DNA of 64,000 nucleotides from Ustilago trichophora (taxonomy: Eukaryota > Basidiomycota > Ustilaginomycetes > Ustilaginales > Ustilaginaceae), in the NCBI GenBank assembly GCA_900323505.1, contig OOIN01000016.1, positions 124,001 through 188,000 of the forward strand. Direction: 5' to 3'. Under the pieces are notes generated by a model. It ran no database searches and was not told where the DNA came from. It saw only the letters and a list, made by a program, of their open reading frames with translations. The stretch's first letter is position 1. Each line of letters starts with the position of its first letter. Position numbers and translations under genes: made by a program. This document shows positions 38,138-48,287 of this stretch, in pieces.

Positions 38138-40846
38138 ATGAGCAGCACAGGTGCTCACACCAGAGAGTCCGAAGTGTCTGAGAGGCCAGCGTTGCTTCCG
38201 AACGCAGCTTCGCTACGTCCTACCCACGTCACTTCTCGTCTTCCGCCCCTCAAGTCGCTTCAGACTCCTAATCATACCAGCAGCCGGGCTCGTTCACCCT
38301 TCCGGCGTCGAAAAGATGACGATCCTAACGCAAATGCAAGCAAAACTCTACCAAGCACCAACACGCTTCAGACCTTCCTCACTGTCACTGACGTTCCACA
38401 CTACGGTCACGCCAGCCACCTCAGCGATGGTCCAAATACCGGTAGCGCGCCACACTCAACAGCTCAAGGGCACAATTTGAGAGTGCGCAAGACGCCTATC
38501 TTTTCTGGCCTCGTAGCACCCTTTTCGATCGTGCTTGAGGTCCCCGGCCTGACCTCCAAGTGGTATGCCAAGATCGACGAAAACGGCATCGTGGAGCGCT
38601 TCGTTGACAATCCTACCATCCTCACAGTCGGTCTTGCCATCTCGCTCAGTGCCGCTGTTGTAGCAAATGCAGCCATCATCTTTCGCTTCCTCGAGGTGCT
38701 TCGTCCGCGTCAGAGCATAGCTCTGGCGATTGCAGGCTTCGTGCTGCATGACGTGATCAACGTGGTGGCCCTGGCTACTTTCGGTGGCATCTACGGACCC
38801 AAGCATGATGGCTTGAGTCTCAGCGCATCCTACTGGATGGTATGCGCCTCTACCATCACTTCGATACTCGTCACAATCAGTTTGATTGCCGACTATGTTC
38901 GCACCAACGACTTCCGCCACGCTGGATCCGGTTTAACTCAGCTGCAGAAGAGTTTGGTTCTGGCAGGCATGGGATTGCTGCTGTATCTTTCGCTAGGCTC
39001 TCTCATCTTTGTCTTTCTCATCCAGATCGACTTTATAACGGCACTCTATTTTTCGACGGCTACGGTCCTTACGGTCGGATTTGGTGATGTAATACCAGCA
39101 AGTCCTGGGGCGAAGGTCCTCGCCATTCTCTATGCGCCCATCGGAATCGTGCTCGTCGCGCTCGTCGTCTCAGCTGCAAGAAATACAATCCTCGAAACCT
39201 TCCAAGCGGCACTGCTGGCACGCACCAAGGAACGACGTCGGCGAATTGCCGAGCGCAAAGTGGCGCACAAGGAGCAGAAGCGCCAAGATCGTGCTCTGCG
39301 CCGAGCTATGCCTCGCACTTTCACCTTTGGATCGGGCGCCGGCGCCACGGGCAACCATACAGATGGCAGCAACGACTTTGCAGAAAGCCTTGCACGGATG
39401 GAGAAGCAAGCCGCCGAGCATCCCATCGAGAATGACTCGCACGCTGGCAGTGGAGTGACAGCTGCATCCGTCGACACTACCGCTGCCAAAACATCCGACA
39501 ACACCGCCGATGACATCAAGAACCGATACGGAGCAGCGGATCCTGAAAGCGAGAAATCTCACATCGCCTCCACGGGCGACCCGGCCGTTCAACGCGAGAT
39601 CAGCACCCTCCAGCATCAACTGTTGACCGCCAAGCAGAGAACAGAGGATGATTTCCGCCAATTTGAAGAGCACGAACGCCACGAAGCGATTGTTGCTGCT
39701 CGGACCAAGCTTTTTCTTGCCGCATCGATGACACTTGCCTTCTGGCTACTTGGCGCGGTCGCTTTTACATACGCCGAACGGTGGAGCTACGGAGGAGCGC
39801 TGTGGTTCTGCTTCATCGCCATGATCACGATCGGATACGGTGACTATCACCCTTCGACGCAATTGGGAAGAGGCATCTTTGTGATCTGGGGCCTGATGGG
39901 AGTCGCCGTGCTTACGATCCTGTTGGCGGTCGTACAAGATGCGTTTGGCAGTATCTTGAACAGGCTGCTGACCAAATCGACTTCGAGGTTGTTCGACCGG
40001 GCCGAACAACGTGCCAAGAAGCGGCGATTGAAGGAGCAGCAGGAAGAGGACGACGAGGATGACATTGAGGCTACGACCACTTCCAAGCCTAGACACAACC
40101 ACCCTCGAAGGCGCCGTCATCCGCACCGAAAGAGCGAAGGCGACGTACGTAGGCAAACTTGCAAACGTGATGACGCCGCGATTCCCGAGAGGAAGAGCAT
40201 GGAAGCTTGTATCGAAAAATCGGCGCTGACCGGCTCCCCTTCCCGCGTAGAGCAGGAAACAATGGACTCGACGCTGACCAGCCCACACCTTGCAATACCC
40301 TCTTTTCTGCTCGAACGCACCGACGCGACCGGAGAAAGTCTGTTGACAACCCAGATGCAACTCCCACAGCATGCAGCAGCGAAAGTGGAAGACACCCTAG
40401 TCTCGACCCCGCAAAAGCTCGCGCTTGCCGCCTTGCAAACATTCCAACATTCGGTCCGCGTGCTTCAACTCAACGAATTAACAATCTCCCAAGCCATGAC
40501 GGACGTTCCTGCTCTTCGACACTACTACAACTCGCGTCAACCGCCGAAGGAAGGATCCGAGCAAGAATCGAAGGAATCAGACAAATTAGATCCGGAGACA
40601 GCCTTGCAGAACTTGCACGCTTCCATCCAGCAGACTGCCAATCCCGAGTATGAAAAGGTGGCTAAACTGGTTGTGGCCAACTTGGAGTTTGAGCATCATC
40701 TTCGCGTGTTGTTGGCCGAGTTTCAGGGGTTGAAAGATCGAGTGGAAGGGTTTAAGCAGGATCAATTGGAGCTGTCGGGAAGTTTGTCGGTGTCTGAGAA
40801 GCCGACGGTGTTTCTGGGAGAGGAAGAATCGAAAACGAGGGAATGA
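38138..40846 (+). CDS. Two-pore-domain outward-rectifier potassium channel, TOK type
   Basis: Predicted 902 aa from the ATG at 38138 (context GGCCATGAG); an in-frame ATG at 38102 adds 12 residues. After a soluble Ser/Pro-rich N terminus come several membrane segments (about 160-350). Pore loop 1 has filter T-V-G-F-G-D at about 312-317. A long basic and acidic linker follows, then a membrane segment near 530 and pore loop 2 with T-I-G-Y-G-D at 564-569. Two pore loops in one chain with more segments before the first is the fungal TOK1 layout. K+ efflux at the plasma membrane is the family role. The C-terminal tail is long, acidic and basic in patches. Confidence 0.92.
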   Translation: MSSTGAHTRESEVSERPALLPNAASLRPTHVTSRLPPLKSLQTPNHTSSRARSPFRRRKDDDPNANASKTLPSTNTLQTFLTVTDVPHYGHASHLSDGPNTGSAPHSTAQGHNLRVRKTPIFSGLVAPFSIVLEVPGLTSKWYAKIDENGIVERFVDNPTILTVGLAISLSAAVVANAAIIFRFLEVLRPRQSIALAIAGFVLHDVINVVALATFGGIYGPKHDGLSLSASYWMVCASTITSILVTISLIADYVRTNDFRHAGSGLTQLQKSLVLAGMGLLLYLSLGSLIFVFLIQIDFITALYFSTATVLTVGFGDVIPASPGAKVLAILYAPIGIVLVALVVSAARNTILETFQAALLARTKERRRRIAERKVAHKEQKRQDRALRRAMPRTFTFGSGAGATGNHTDGSNDFAESLARMEKQAAEHPIENDSHAGSGVTAASVDTTAAKTSDNTADDIKNRYGAADPESEKSHIASTGDPAVQREISTLQHQLLTAKQRTEDDFRQFEEHERHEAIVAARTKLFLAASMTLAFWLLGAVAFTYAERWSYGGALWFCFIAMITIGYGDYHPSTQLGRGIFVIWGLMGVAVLTILLAVVQDAFGSILNRLLTKSTSRLFDRAEQRAKKRRLKEQQEEDDEDDIEATTTSKPRHNHPRRRRHPHRKSEGDVRRQTCKRDDAAIPERKSMEACIEKSALTGSPSRVEQETMDSTLTSPHLAIPSFLLERTDATGESLLTTQMQLPQHAAAKVEDTLVSTPQKLALAALQTFQHSVRVLQLNELTISQAMTDVPALRHYYNSRQPPKEGSEQESKESDKLDPETALQNLHASIQQTANPEYEKVAKLVVANLEFEHHLRVLLAEFQGLKDRVEGFKQDQLELSGSLSVSEKPTVFLGEEESKTRE

Positions 40847-40920
40847 GTTATATTTAGGTAGAGCGTTGGGAAATGGGTTGTAATTTTAGCAGAGATATAT
40901 TATCCGTTCATCTTTTGACG

Positions 40921-41866
40921 CTATTGTGCTGCGGGTTTTAGCGATGGAAATCTATCCTGTACAAGTTTGAGCAGGTGGGGCCAGATCTGGTTTGAGCTAT
41001 CTCCCTTTAAGTTTACGAAGAGCTTGTTGGGCGATCGTGTGGTGGATTGGGGATCGGTTTCTGTTCTGCAGTCGATGTCGATGATGGAGCCGGATTTTGT
41101 ACGGTAGTGTTCGAGCATGGGTTCTGTTTGTGCGTGGAAGGATTTCAGACGTTTTCCAAACGTTTCGACGTTGTCATCTTCGCGCTTGGAAAGTGGTTCT
41201 CCTGTGATGTCGTCGAGACCGGGTTTGAGAGGTGGATTGTAGCTGAGATTGTAGACTCGGCCTGATGGGAGGTGTGTCCAACGCTCTGTTGTTGGGAATT
41301 GGGGAGACAGATAAGGGTGAGGGGGTGTGTCAGCTCTTGATACCAACTTTTTGAGGTGAAATAAGGGCGGATTGGGAGGGATACTTGCGCAAGATGCGAT
41401 CCAGAATGACACTCTCAGGTACGTCCAGATTGACCACCAATTCGAGCGGTTTTCCTTGATCTTCCAACATTGCATCCAGCATCTTTGCCTGCCCTAACGT
41501 TCTAGGAAACCCATCTAACAACCAATCCTTCCCATCCAACGTCTCTACTTCTGCTCCGATCAAATCCATCATGACTTGATCTGGCATCAATCCACCCTGC
41601 TTGATCACCGCATCCGCCTTGAGACCGATATCGGTTTTACGCTGAATGTGAGACCTCAACACATCGCCTGCAGACAGCACCGAGAAGGTGTAGTGCTTCA
41701 AAAGTCGGGTCGATTGTGTTCCTTTCCCAGAGCCAGGCGAGCCGACGATCAGCATTCGCATCTGGTCGGAGGAGACATGACGAGAGGAGGAGAACTGGCG
41801 AATGAAGGTACGTGAGGATGTGGGGGATTGTTTGAGGACAGACGGAAGTGCGATTCGTGTGACCAT
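40921..41866 (-). CDS. Mitochondrial adenylate kinase, AK3/ADK2-like (two exons)
   Basis: Exon 1 41866-41344, intron 41343-41286 (58 bp, GTATCA...CAG, with CTGAC branch-like sequence), exon 2 41285-40921; 295 aa. The join preserves frame and brings V-I-L-D-R-I-L near R-W-T-H-L-P-S-G-R-V-Y-N, as in the family. The N terminus is basic and Ser-rich, suggesting a mitochondrial presequence. The P-loop G-S-P-G-S-G-K-G-T-Q lies at 42-51; D-G-F-P-R-T is the NMP-binding motif; G-E-P-L-S-K-R-E-D-D lies in the LID. It interconverts AMP and nucleoside di/triphosphates in mitochondria. About 14 extra residues before the LID under this splice model. Confidence 0.88.
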
Positions 41867-42308
41867 GATGCAGGAGGTGTTGTATGTGATTTTTTTGGGC
41901 AGATGGCGGTGAAGAAAGAGGGGAGGAGGAAATGTAGGAAGATGGTGGGACCCTTAAGAATGGCGGTGTGTGTTTGTGTGAAAGACCAAAAAAAAAAAGG
42001 TGGAGTTGGTTGGTGGCCCTTGCGAGGAGAGAGGAAGAGCGGACCGGAAAGAAAGCGTATTTTTAGACCGGGCGTCGGCGTTGTGTTTTTCCTTTTTTGT
42101 TTTTTTATTTTGATTGCGCCGAGCTTTTTGGCCCGCAACCGGCTATCTCAATTCTTGCAATCGACGCCATCGGGAAATCGATCTGTTCGATTCTCATACA
42201 GTATCACTTTTCTCTCAACACTACTCTTTCAGTAATTTGGATTGCGATCTGGAAACACTCTAGCAGGAGAGAACAGCACGAGATGAGACGTATGATGGCA
42301 GCACCTCT
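41867..42308. other. Intergenic, T-rich
   Basis: Upstream of the adenylate kinase and 3' flank of the convergent-side dehydrogenase; homopolymer runs but no gene. Confidence 0.5.
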
Positions 42309-43145
42309 TTAACGGCCCATCCAACCACCGTCGACAACGAGCATCTCGCCGCTTACGTATTGACTTGCCTGGCTGGCCAAAAACAGCAATGGTCCCTTGA
42401 AGTCGGCGGGCTCACCCCACCTGCCCGCAGGAATCCTCTCGCTGATTTGTCTCAATCGGGTAGGATCGGCGAGCAGCTTCTCGTTCATATCGGTAGCAAT
42501 GTAACCGGGAGCAATGCCGTTGACCTGAACGTTGTGCTTGCTCCACTCGTTGCTCAGCGCCTTTGTCAGCTGACCCACGGCGCCCTTTGCAGATGCGTAG
42601 GCGGGGACAGTGAGACCACCTTGGAACGTGAGGAGCGAGCCAAAGTTGATGATCTTGCCCGAACGACGCGGAACCATGTGTCGACCAGCGGACTGCGAGA
42701 GCAGCCAGACGGCTTTGAGGTTGACGTTGAGCACTTCGTCCCAGTCGGATTCGGGGAAATCGGTGGACGGGTGTCGGCGTTGAATTCCTCCACAGTTGAT
42801 CATGATGTCGATCGCTCCAGTCGGCGACTGGGAAAGCGCTCGGTCGAAGAGAGTCTTGACCTGCTCGAGATCTGCAAGGTCGGCATCGACGGTAGAGTGC
42901 TTCTGCGAGGATGATTGGTCGGCGACCGAGGTGAGAGGAACCAGAGCGGGGTGAACAGATTCGGAAGTGGCTCCGGGTCGAACCGCGAGAATGACAGAAG
43001 CTCCTGCTTCGACAAGTGCAACAGCGCAGGCTTGACCAATACCACGAGTACCACCAGTCAACAGCGCCGTCTTGCCAGAAAGATCAAACAGTCCCAACGA
43101 CGAAGTCGAGGGTGTCTTTTCGCAGGCTGCATCCGTGGCCGACAT
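42309..43145 (-). CDS. Short-chain dehydrogenase, 2-deoxy-D-gluconate 3-dehydrogenase (KduD)-like
   Basis: Predicted 278 aa, single exon. Rossmann glycine motif T-G-G-T-R-G-I-G at 30-37, N-C-G-G-I-Q-R-R at 117-124, catalytic Asn in N-V-N-L-K, Ser170 in N-F-G-S, and Y183-x-x-x-K187. The C terminus ends V-D-G-G-W, typical of classical SDRs. The G-I-Q-R-R element after the N-x-G motif resembles KduD/gluconate dehydrogenases, so an NAD(P)-dependent sugar-acid oxidoreductase is likely, but the substrate is inferred. A GA microsatellite lies in its 5' leader. Confidence 0.88.
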   Translation of the reverse strand: MSATDAACEKTPSTSSLGLFDLSGKTALLTGGTRGIGQACAVALVEAGASVILAVRPGATSESVHPALVPLTSVADQSSSQKHSTVDADLADLEQVKTLFDRALSQSPTGAIDIMINCGGIQRRHPSTDFPESDWDEVLNVNLKAVWLLSQSAGRHMVPRRSGKIINFGSLLTFQGGLTVPAYASAKGAVGQLTKALSNEWSKHNVQVNGIAPGYIATDMNEKLLADPTRLRQISERIPAGRWGEPADFKGPLLFLASQASQYVSGEMLVVDGGWMGR

Positions 43146-44377
43146 CTTGCTCGAATAGCCTTGTTGAGGATTGAAGAGGAGAGAGAGAGAGAGAGAGAGA
43201 TAGTGGTAGAAGCGTAAAGGAAATAGGAATCAAAGTAAGGGAGGTAAGCTTCCCGTCAAATGAAAGAAAAGGAGGTTGCCAAGGTTTAAGTTAGACAAGT
43301 CGAGGTTGACCGACCGAGCGAGCAAGACGAAGGGGAATTGAGTGCCCTTTATGTGTTCCAGAAGAATGTCGTTGCACCACCGCTTGATGAGTGCAATGTG
43401 TTCGGTGCGGGGGAGGAAAGAAAGTTGAACAGACAGAAACAGAGAGGCAATCTGCCCGCGGGGAACCAAAGTCTGTGCGTGACCTACCATTTTGCGAAGT
43501 GTCCGGACCGCAACTCCGATCCTGAGATTGAATTTTTTTTTTCGGGGTGAAACTGTTTTGGACTGAGGTGTAACACCATCTTTTCGAAAATTCTCGAACG
43601 TCCCGCTCACAACCTTGAGACCCTCGCACAGTCGAAACGTCTTCTGTGCTCGCGTCGCAGTGACGACACTCACTTGCCATGCGTGGCTTACGGTGCCGCA
43701 AATGGCGTCGTTTTCCAAGCCGGCAGCAGGGGAAATGATAAAGGGTCCAACACACGATCCCACCCGGATGCATCGAGCCGACAAACGATGCTCTGTGGGG
43801 CCAAACAATGCTGATAGGGTGCAATGGTGTGTCGGACCGATTGTGTTCTCAGAAATCGGTTTTGAAGAGCCAGAGGTACAGTGCTGCACGGCCTGGCTCT
43901 ACTAATCGGTATCTCGTCATGCTGTCAAGTGGGAGATGGTTGCACAGATTTGGAGGAGACACCTTTGGTTTCAGCCCACCGACTTCATGCTGAAACCCGA
44001 CCGAGTGGTGGTGACGCCGATAGCACAGCCTCCGACCTCGAAGAAGTAACAATCTCTTATCCTTTCAAAGCCTCAAATCGGCAATGCTTTCAACAACAAG
44101 GCACATGAAGACGACGGGAGGCAGTGTGATGTACCTTGCATCCCGTTGACCGACCTTGTGGATTCCGCCTTTCCTACCGGCGGTTGGAAGAAGTAAGGTA
44201 AAAAGGATAAAACAGCCATGTACATCACCCCTGACCGCCATCGACCCTTACTTTGCTTCTATCGGACACTTCTTGCTTTCTTTTCCCCCCCTCCCTTCAG
44301 CCCCTCGACAGAGTGCCTGGCGCTCCTCCGTCACCATCTTCTCCTTCTTCCCAGCAACCTTGCTCTTTGACAGAACG
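43146..44377. other. Divergent intergenic region
   Basis: Between the minus-strand dehydrogenase and a plus-strand secreted protein. Has a GA microsatellite at 43177-43201. ORFs of 170-220 codons on the minus strand lack any recognisable domain and are not called. Confidence 0.45.
43177..43201. repeat. GA dinucleotide microsatellite
   Basis: About 12 GA units, about 32 bp upstream of the dehydrogenase ATG. Confidence 0.9.
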
Positions 44378-44938
44378 ATGCGCTGCACAACAAACCCCCT
44401 TCTCCCCTTCCTCCTGCTTCTCTCCCTGCTCGGCATTACACTCCTCACTAGCGCTCTCCCCGCTCGGCATCCCTCAAACCTACTCGGACCCAGCAGCAGC
44501 AAGCACAAACGTCAATTTGAGGAAGAACTTCTCCAAGGAGCCGAAGATTCGATCGAACTCTTTGACGCCCCTCGTGTCCACGATTCCTCTGAAAAGATTC
44601 ACGAGGGTACCACCCAGCACAACATTACGGCTCAGTCCATCATGGATGCCATCCGTCAGAGACAGCGTCAACAGAGGCTCAACCAGGCGTATCTACAGCA
44701 GGGCGGATACAGCTACAGTAAGCAGAACGCCTACTCTGGGTACAGCAGGTACAGTGGATACAACAGGTATAGCCAGGATTTCGGCCCTTCTGCATACAGG
44801 CAGGAGACGGGATACAGCGGCTACAGCAGGCAGAGTGGATACGGAAGGACTTATCGACAAGACACGGTTTCCAGCGATTTCAGCAGAAACAGCGGCTATG
44901 GAGGATACTCGAGGTACCAGCGCGAGTCGTACAAGTAG
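44378..44938 (+). CDS. Secreted Tyr/Gly/Ser-rich repeat protein
   Basis: Predicted 186 aa; start chosen at the ATG at 44378, directly before the signal peptide (MRCTTNPLLPFLLLLSLLGI), although the frame is open to 44156. A dibasic K-H-K-R-Q site near residue 45 looks like a Kex2 cleavage site. The C-terminal 75 residues are repetitive, with Y-S-G-Y-S-R-Y-S-G-Y and variants, rich in Tyr, Ser, Gly and Arg. Cysteine is limited to the signal. This composition suggests a surface or cell-wall structural protein; no family name can be given. Confidence 0.75.
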   Translation: MRCTTNPLLPFLLLLSLLGITLLTSALPARHPSNLLGPSSSKHKRQFEEELLQGAEDSIELFDAPRVHDSSEKIHEGTTQHNITAQSIMDAIRQRQRQQRLNQAYLQQGGYSYSKQNAYSGYSRYSGYNRYSQDFGPSAYRQETGYSGYSRQSGYGRTYRQDTVSSDFSRNSGYGGYSRYQRESYK

Positions 44939-45483
44939 ATCCGCTTTACACCTTTACAACACTTTTCTGTTTCCCTTTTTTTGCATGCACACTTTGGGGC
45001 GTTACTTGCCCTTGCCTGTCATCACATTCTTTTGTTTCGCTCGTCTCTGTTCGACATTTGTTTGCTGAGAAGTTCGTTTATGTGTTTCAAGTGGAATTCA
45101 TCAAGCTCCAGACAGCCTTGTTTTCCGATGACCTGCGAGTGCTGTGCGGAGATTTCGAGTAAAGGCCACATGTAGCTGTGGCGCCCCCATCAAGACCACG
45201 ACAACCGAGTGGGGTGACGGTGGAGCTTGCTGCGTTGTCACAGCACCAGTGGCGGCTGCGTGGGACAATACCGACTTCATTTGGACGATTTCAAACAACC
45301 TGTTGCCACTCAACTTTGGCAAAACCCCCCTAAAGTCGCAACCCACATCTCTTAAGCCACACGATCCAAAGAGGCACTGAGATTTTCTTCTTCACTGTTC
45401 TTCCTCCTTCTCTTTCCCCGTTGCCCTCCTTCATAGCTCTTGCTCCCAACCACCACCTCTCCTGCATCTCCGTATCCCTCATC
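44939..45483. other. Intergenic
   Basis: No feature seen besides short ORFs. Confidence 0.45.
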
Positions 45484-46656
45484 ATGCCCGACAAGCACGT
45501 AGCCGTCACCTCGACAGCATCTCTCATCATCATCTGCCTCCTTCTCTCCCTCTCCATCCTCATCGATCCCAGTCATGCAGGATCCCACGTACAGGATCCG
45601 ATGGTAGCACAGGCAAGCAGTTTCGGCTGGTTGGCAAGTCGAAATTTCACCTATTGCCAATCTGACCAACCCGATCCTCCGGACAAGCCTCGAGGCATTC
45701 AGCCCAAGTTCAACGCGCACAACACGCCGGGCGAGAAGAGGCTGACGGGGATGGGAGATAGTGTAGTGGTACTGTACCATCCAGAAAAGACCAACAAGGC
45801 GCTTGCCTGGTGTAATACGTTGGTGGCAATTCAGGATACCGAACATGTTCAGTGCCATATAGCCTTACCGACTTGTCAACGATGCGAGGCGAAAAGGTCC
45901 AAGCCTGGATATCCGAATGGGGTCAAGGGGGGAGGGACGAATGTCGCAGGGGTTACGGGAGGTAGGGTTCCCGCTGAGAAGCCGGGCAACAATCATGCTG
46001 GGACCAGAAAGGAGCCAAAAGGAACGGAGAAGGAAGGATACGATGGCTTGAAGCCACTCCAGAAGCGAGGCCAGGGCGCTTCCGATCCTAATAACAAATG
46101 GGTCCCTCTTCCAGGTCAACAAGATCCCGCTGCACCAGGTGTGGCTGCACCTGCTGTTCCCAATCCTCAAGCGAACGTCGTCCAGCCGCAACCCCAGCCG
46201 CATCCAACACGTCCTTCGCGCTCCTCCTACGTGCCCGATGCTGACGACCTCAACGATCCCGAGTTGGAAGCGGCGCTTTCCGAGTTTCAAGATTTTTGCG
46301 AGAACAAGCTGACGCTTGCCGTACGAGCCGATTGTCCTCTCCACACTGTGAGCAGTTGGCTGGATGAGCCACCTTTCGACTTGCATCGGTTCTGTATGGA
46401 ATTGCGTGGTACGGATGGGTCGACACTTCATACTAAGCCTGGTAGAGGTGGGTTTAGCCTGAATGAAGCCGACACTAATGCTCCGGCTGCACCGATGACA
46501 CCAGGTGGAACGGATGTTGCTGCTGGTGGGAACAACGGCGGTGGTGGGGGCTCAGGTGCAGGTGCGGGTGCGAATGGTGCGCCAAAAGGCGTGGTGGATC
46601 CAAATGACCCCGTGGTGCCGTTTCCTGGTCAACCCAACCCTGCAAAAAAGCCATAG
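45484..46656 (+). CDS. Secreted protein of unknown function
   Basis: Predicted 390 aa; start at 45484 before a hydrophobic stretch (residues about 13-28) that is a signal peptide or anchor. The front part has cysteines and motifs such as F-T-Y-C-Q-S-D-Q-P and T-C-Q-R-C-E-A-K-R. The middle is Pro/Gln-rich. A second cysteine-containing segment has E-F-Q-D-F-C-E and F-D-L-H-R-F-C-M-E-L. The tail is Gly-rich with V-V-P-F-P-G-Q-P-N. In contrast to the array proteins it is cysteine-containing. Not recognised; extracellular location inferred. Confidence 0.75.
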   Translation: MPDKHVAVTSTASLIIICLLLSLSILIDPSHAGSHVQDPMVAQASSFGWLASRNFTYCQSDQPDPPDKPRGIQPKFNAHNTPGEKRLTGMGDSVVVLYHPEKTNKALAWCNTLVAIQDTEHVQCHIALPTCQRCEAKRSKPGYPNGVKGGGTNVAGVTGGRVPAEKPGNNHAGTRKEPKGTEKEGYDGLKPLQKRGQGASDPNNKWVPLPGQQDPAAPGVAAPAVPNPQANVVQPQPQPHPTRPSRSSYVPDADDLNDPELEAALSEFQDFCENKLTLAVRADCPLHTVSSWLDEPPFDLHRFCMELRGTDGSTLHTKPGRGGFSLNEADTNAPAAPMTPGGTDVAAGGNNGGGGGSGAGAGANGAPKGVVDPNDPVVPFPGQPNPAKKP

Positions 46657-47252
46657 ATGCAGTCATGTGTTCCTAATGTAGAGCTGGTCACCATGTCGAC
46701 GCCCTTCGACTCTGTCCGGAGTCGACAGCGGCTTAGCGCAGCAAGAGTCCTTTCTTCTTGAGCTTTTGCATTCCTTTTTCAACGCCTCGATTTTATATTT
46801 TCTTTTCCATTTTTAAATTTTTTAACTTTACGGTTCTGTGTTGAATCCACGCCTCGTCCTGACCTGTTGACCATCGTCTTGAGCAACCTTTTTGCTTGTA
46901 TGGGGAGCACTGTGGTTGAAACGCCTGATACCGCCTTTTGAAATGAGAGCAGAAGCAGAAGCTTGTGACATGTGGACTCTCTTTCCAATCACGAATTGGC
47001 GAGCTGCCGAGTTTGGTTGGACGCGCATCAAGATCGGCTGCCAAAAACCGGCGGTGATGCTGAGCAAGCCGTGCAGCAAATTCAGGGTCCAACCATGCCA
47101 CTCGATCTGAGCTGACACTTTTTTTTTTTTTTTTTTTTTGGCGCACCGACCACCTTTCTCCTCGTACTTCTCCACATCCTTCCTTTGCTTCGTTCTTTCA
47201 TCTATTCAACCGTCCTTCTTTGCTTTCTCTACCCCATCGAAACAGTATCAAG
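46657..47252. other. Intergenic with T-tract
   Basis: A run of 21 T at 47119-47139 lies upstream of the aldo-keto reductase; no gene otherwise. Confidence 0.5.
47119..47139. repeat. Poly(T) tract, 21 bases
   Basis: Uninterrupted homopolymer about 115 bp before the aldo-keto reductase ATG. Confidence 0.9.
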
Positions 47253-48287
47253 ATGTCGGACAGCAAGCTCACGCTTCAATCGACCTATCCTCTGGGCGAT
47301 GGTGTCGATATGCCCGTTTTGGGCTTTGGCGTGTACAAGAGCCCTGTGGACGTGACGGTTCGTTCGGTGACGACTGCGCTCAAGACTGGATATCGTCACA
47401 TTGACAGTGCGCAATACTACGAGAATGAGAAGGAGTAAGTCGTCCAACAAAGAGGGAGCGAGAGCATGGAGAAGACGAGTTTTAATGCTGACAAGATGAT
47501 TTTTGTTGTTGTTGTTGTTTCGATGTGCAGGGTGGGAGATGCTGTGCGTGCCTGGTGTCTGGAGACGCACTCTTCTCGAAGGGATGTGTTTGTGACGACC
47601 AAGATTATTTTCCCCAAGCAGACGCAGGAGGAGACGCTCGAGTCTCTGCGAGAGTCTGTCAACAAGGTCAACCTCGACGGTAAGTTCATTTCGACCATAG
47701 CTACCAGTTCGGCGCTTGTAAACACGCACTGATCATGTGACTGTTGCTGCTTGATCACAGGGTATGTGGACTGCTTTTTGATTCATACTCCCACCTCGGG
47801 CCCCTCGGGACGAAAGCATCTTTGGGAAGCCCTCAAGGAACTCCAATCCGAGGGCAAGGCGATCACAATCGGCGTCTCCAACTATGGTGTCAAGCACCTG
47901 CAAGAATTGATCGACCGTAACGAAAAACCCGCGGTGAACCAGATCGAGCTTCATCCGTGGTGTCAGCAGCGACCGATTGTCGAGTTTTGCAAGAAGCATA
48001 ACATTGTTCTGCAAGCGTACTGTCCGATTGTTCGCGGACAGCATGCGGATGATGCGGATGTGAAAAAGATTGCGGACAAGCACAAGGTGGACTGGTCGCA
48101 GGTGCTTTTGCGATGGTCGCTGCAAAAGGGGTTTGTACCTCTGCCCAAGTCTGATACGCCGAGCAGGATTGCCAGCAACGCCGATCTGTACGGCTTCGAG
48201 TTGGATGACGAGGATATGGCCACGCTGGATGGCAAGGATCAAGGAGCCAAGGGTGCCGTTGCTCCCAACCCTGTTGATTGCGAGTGA
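47253..48287 (+). CDS. Aldo-keto reductase (three exons)
   Basis: Exons 47253-47434, 47531-47679 and 47761-48287; both introns start GTAAGT and end CAG; 285 aa. The joins restore Y-Y-E-N-E-K-E-V-G-D-A-V and L-D-G-Y-V-D-C-F-L-I-H. Catalytic tetrad visible: D51, Y56, K85 and H119. Also G-Y-R-H-I-D-S-A at about 46-53, I-G-V-S-N-Y-G and V-N-Q-I-E-L-H-P-W, and the C-terminal cofactor segment V-P-L-P-K-S. NADPH-dependent carbonyl reduction in the cytosol is the family activity; substrate unknown. Confidence 0.93.

Noticed and set aside
43230..43889. 219-codon minus-strand ORF upstream of the dehydrogenase
   Set aside because: Overlapping ORFs in other frames are just as long and no recognisable domain or leader exists; more likely promoter DNA.
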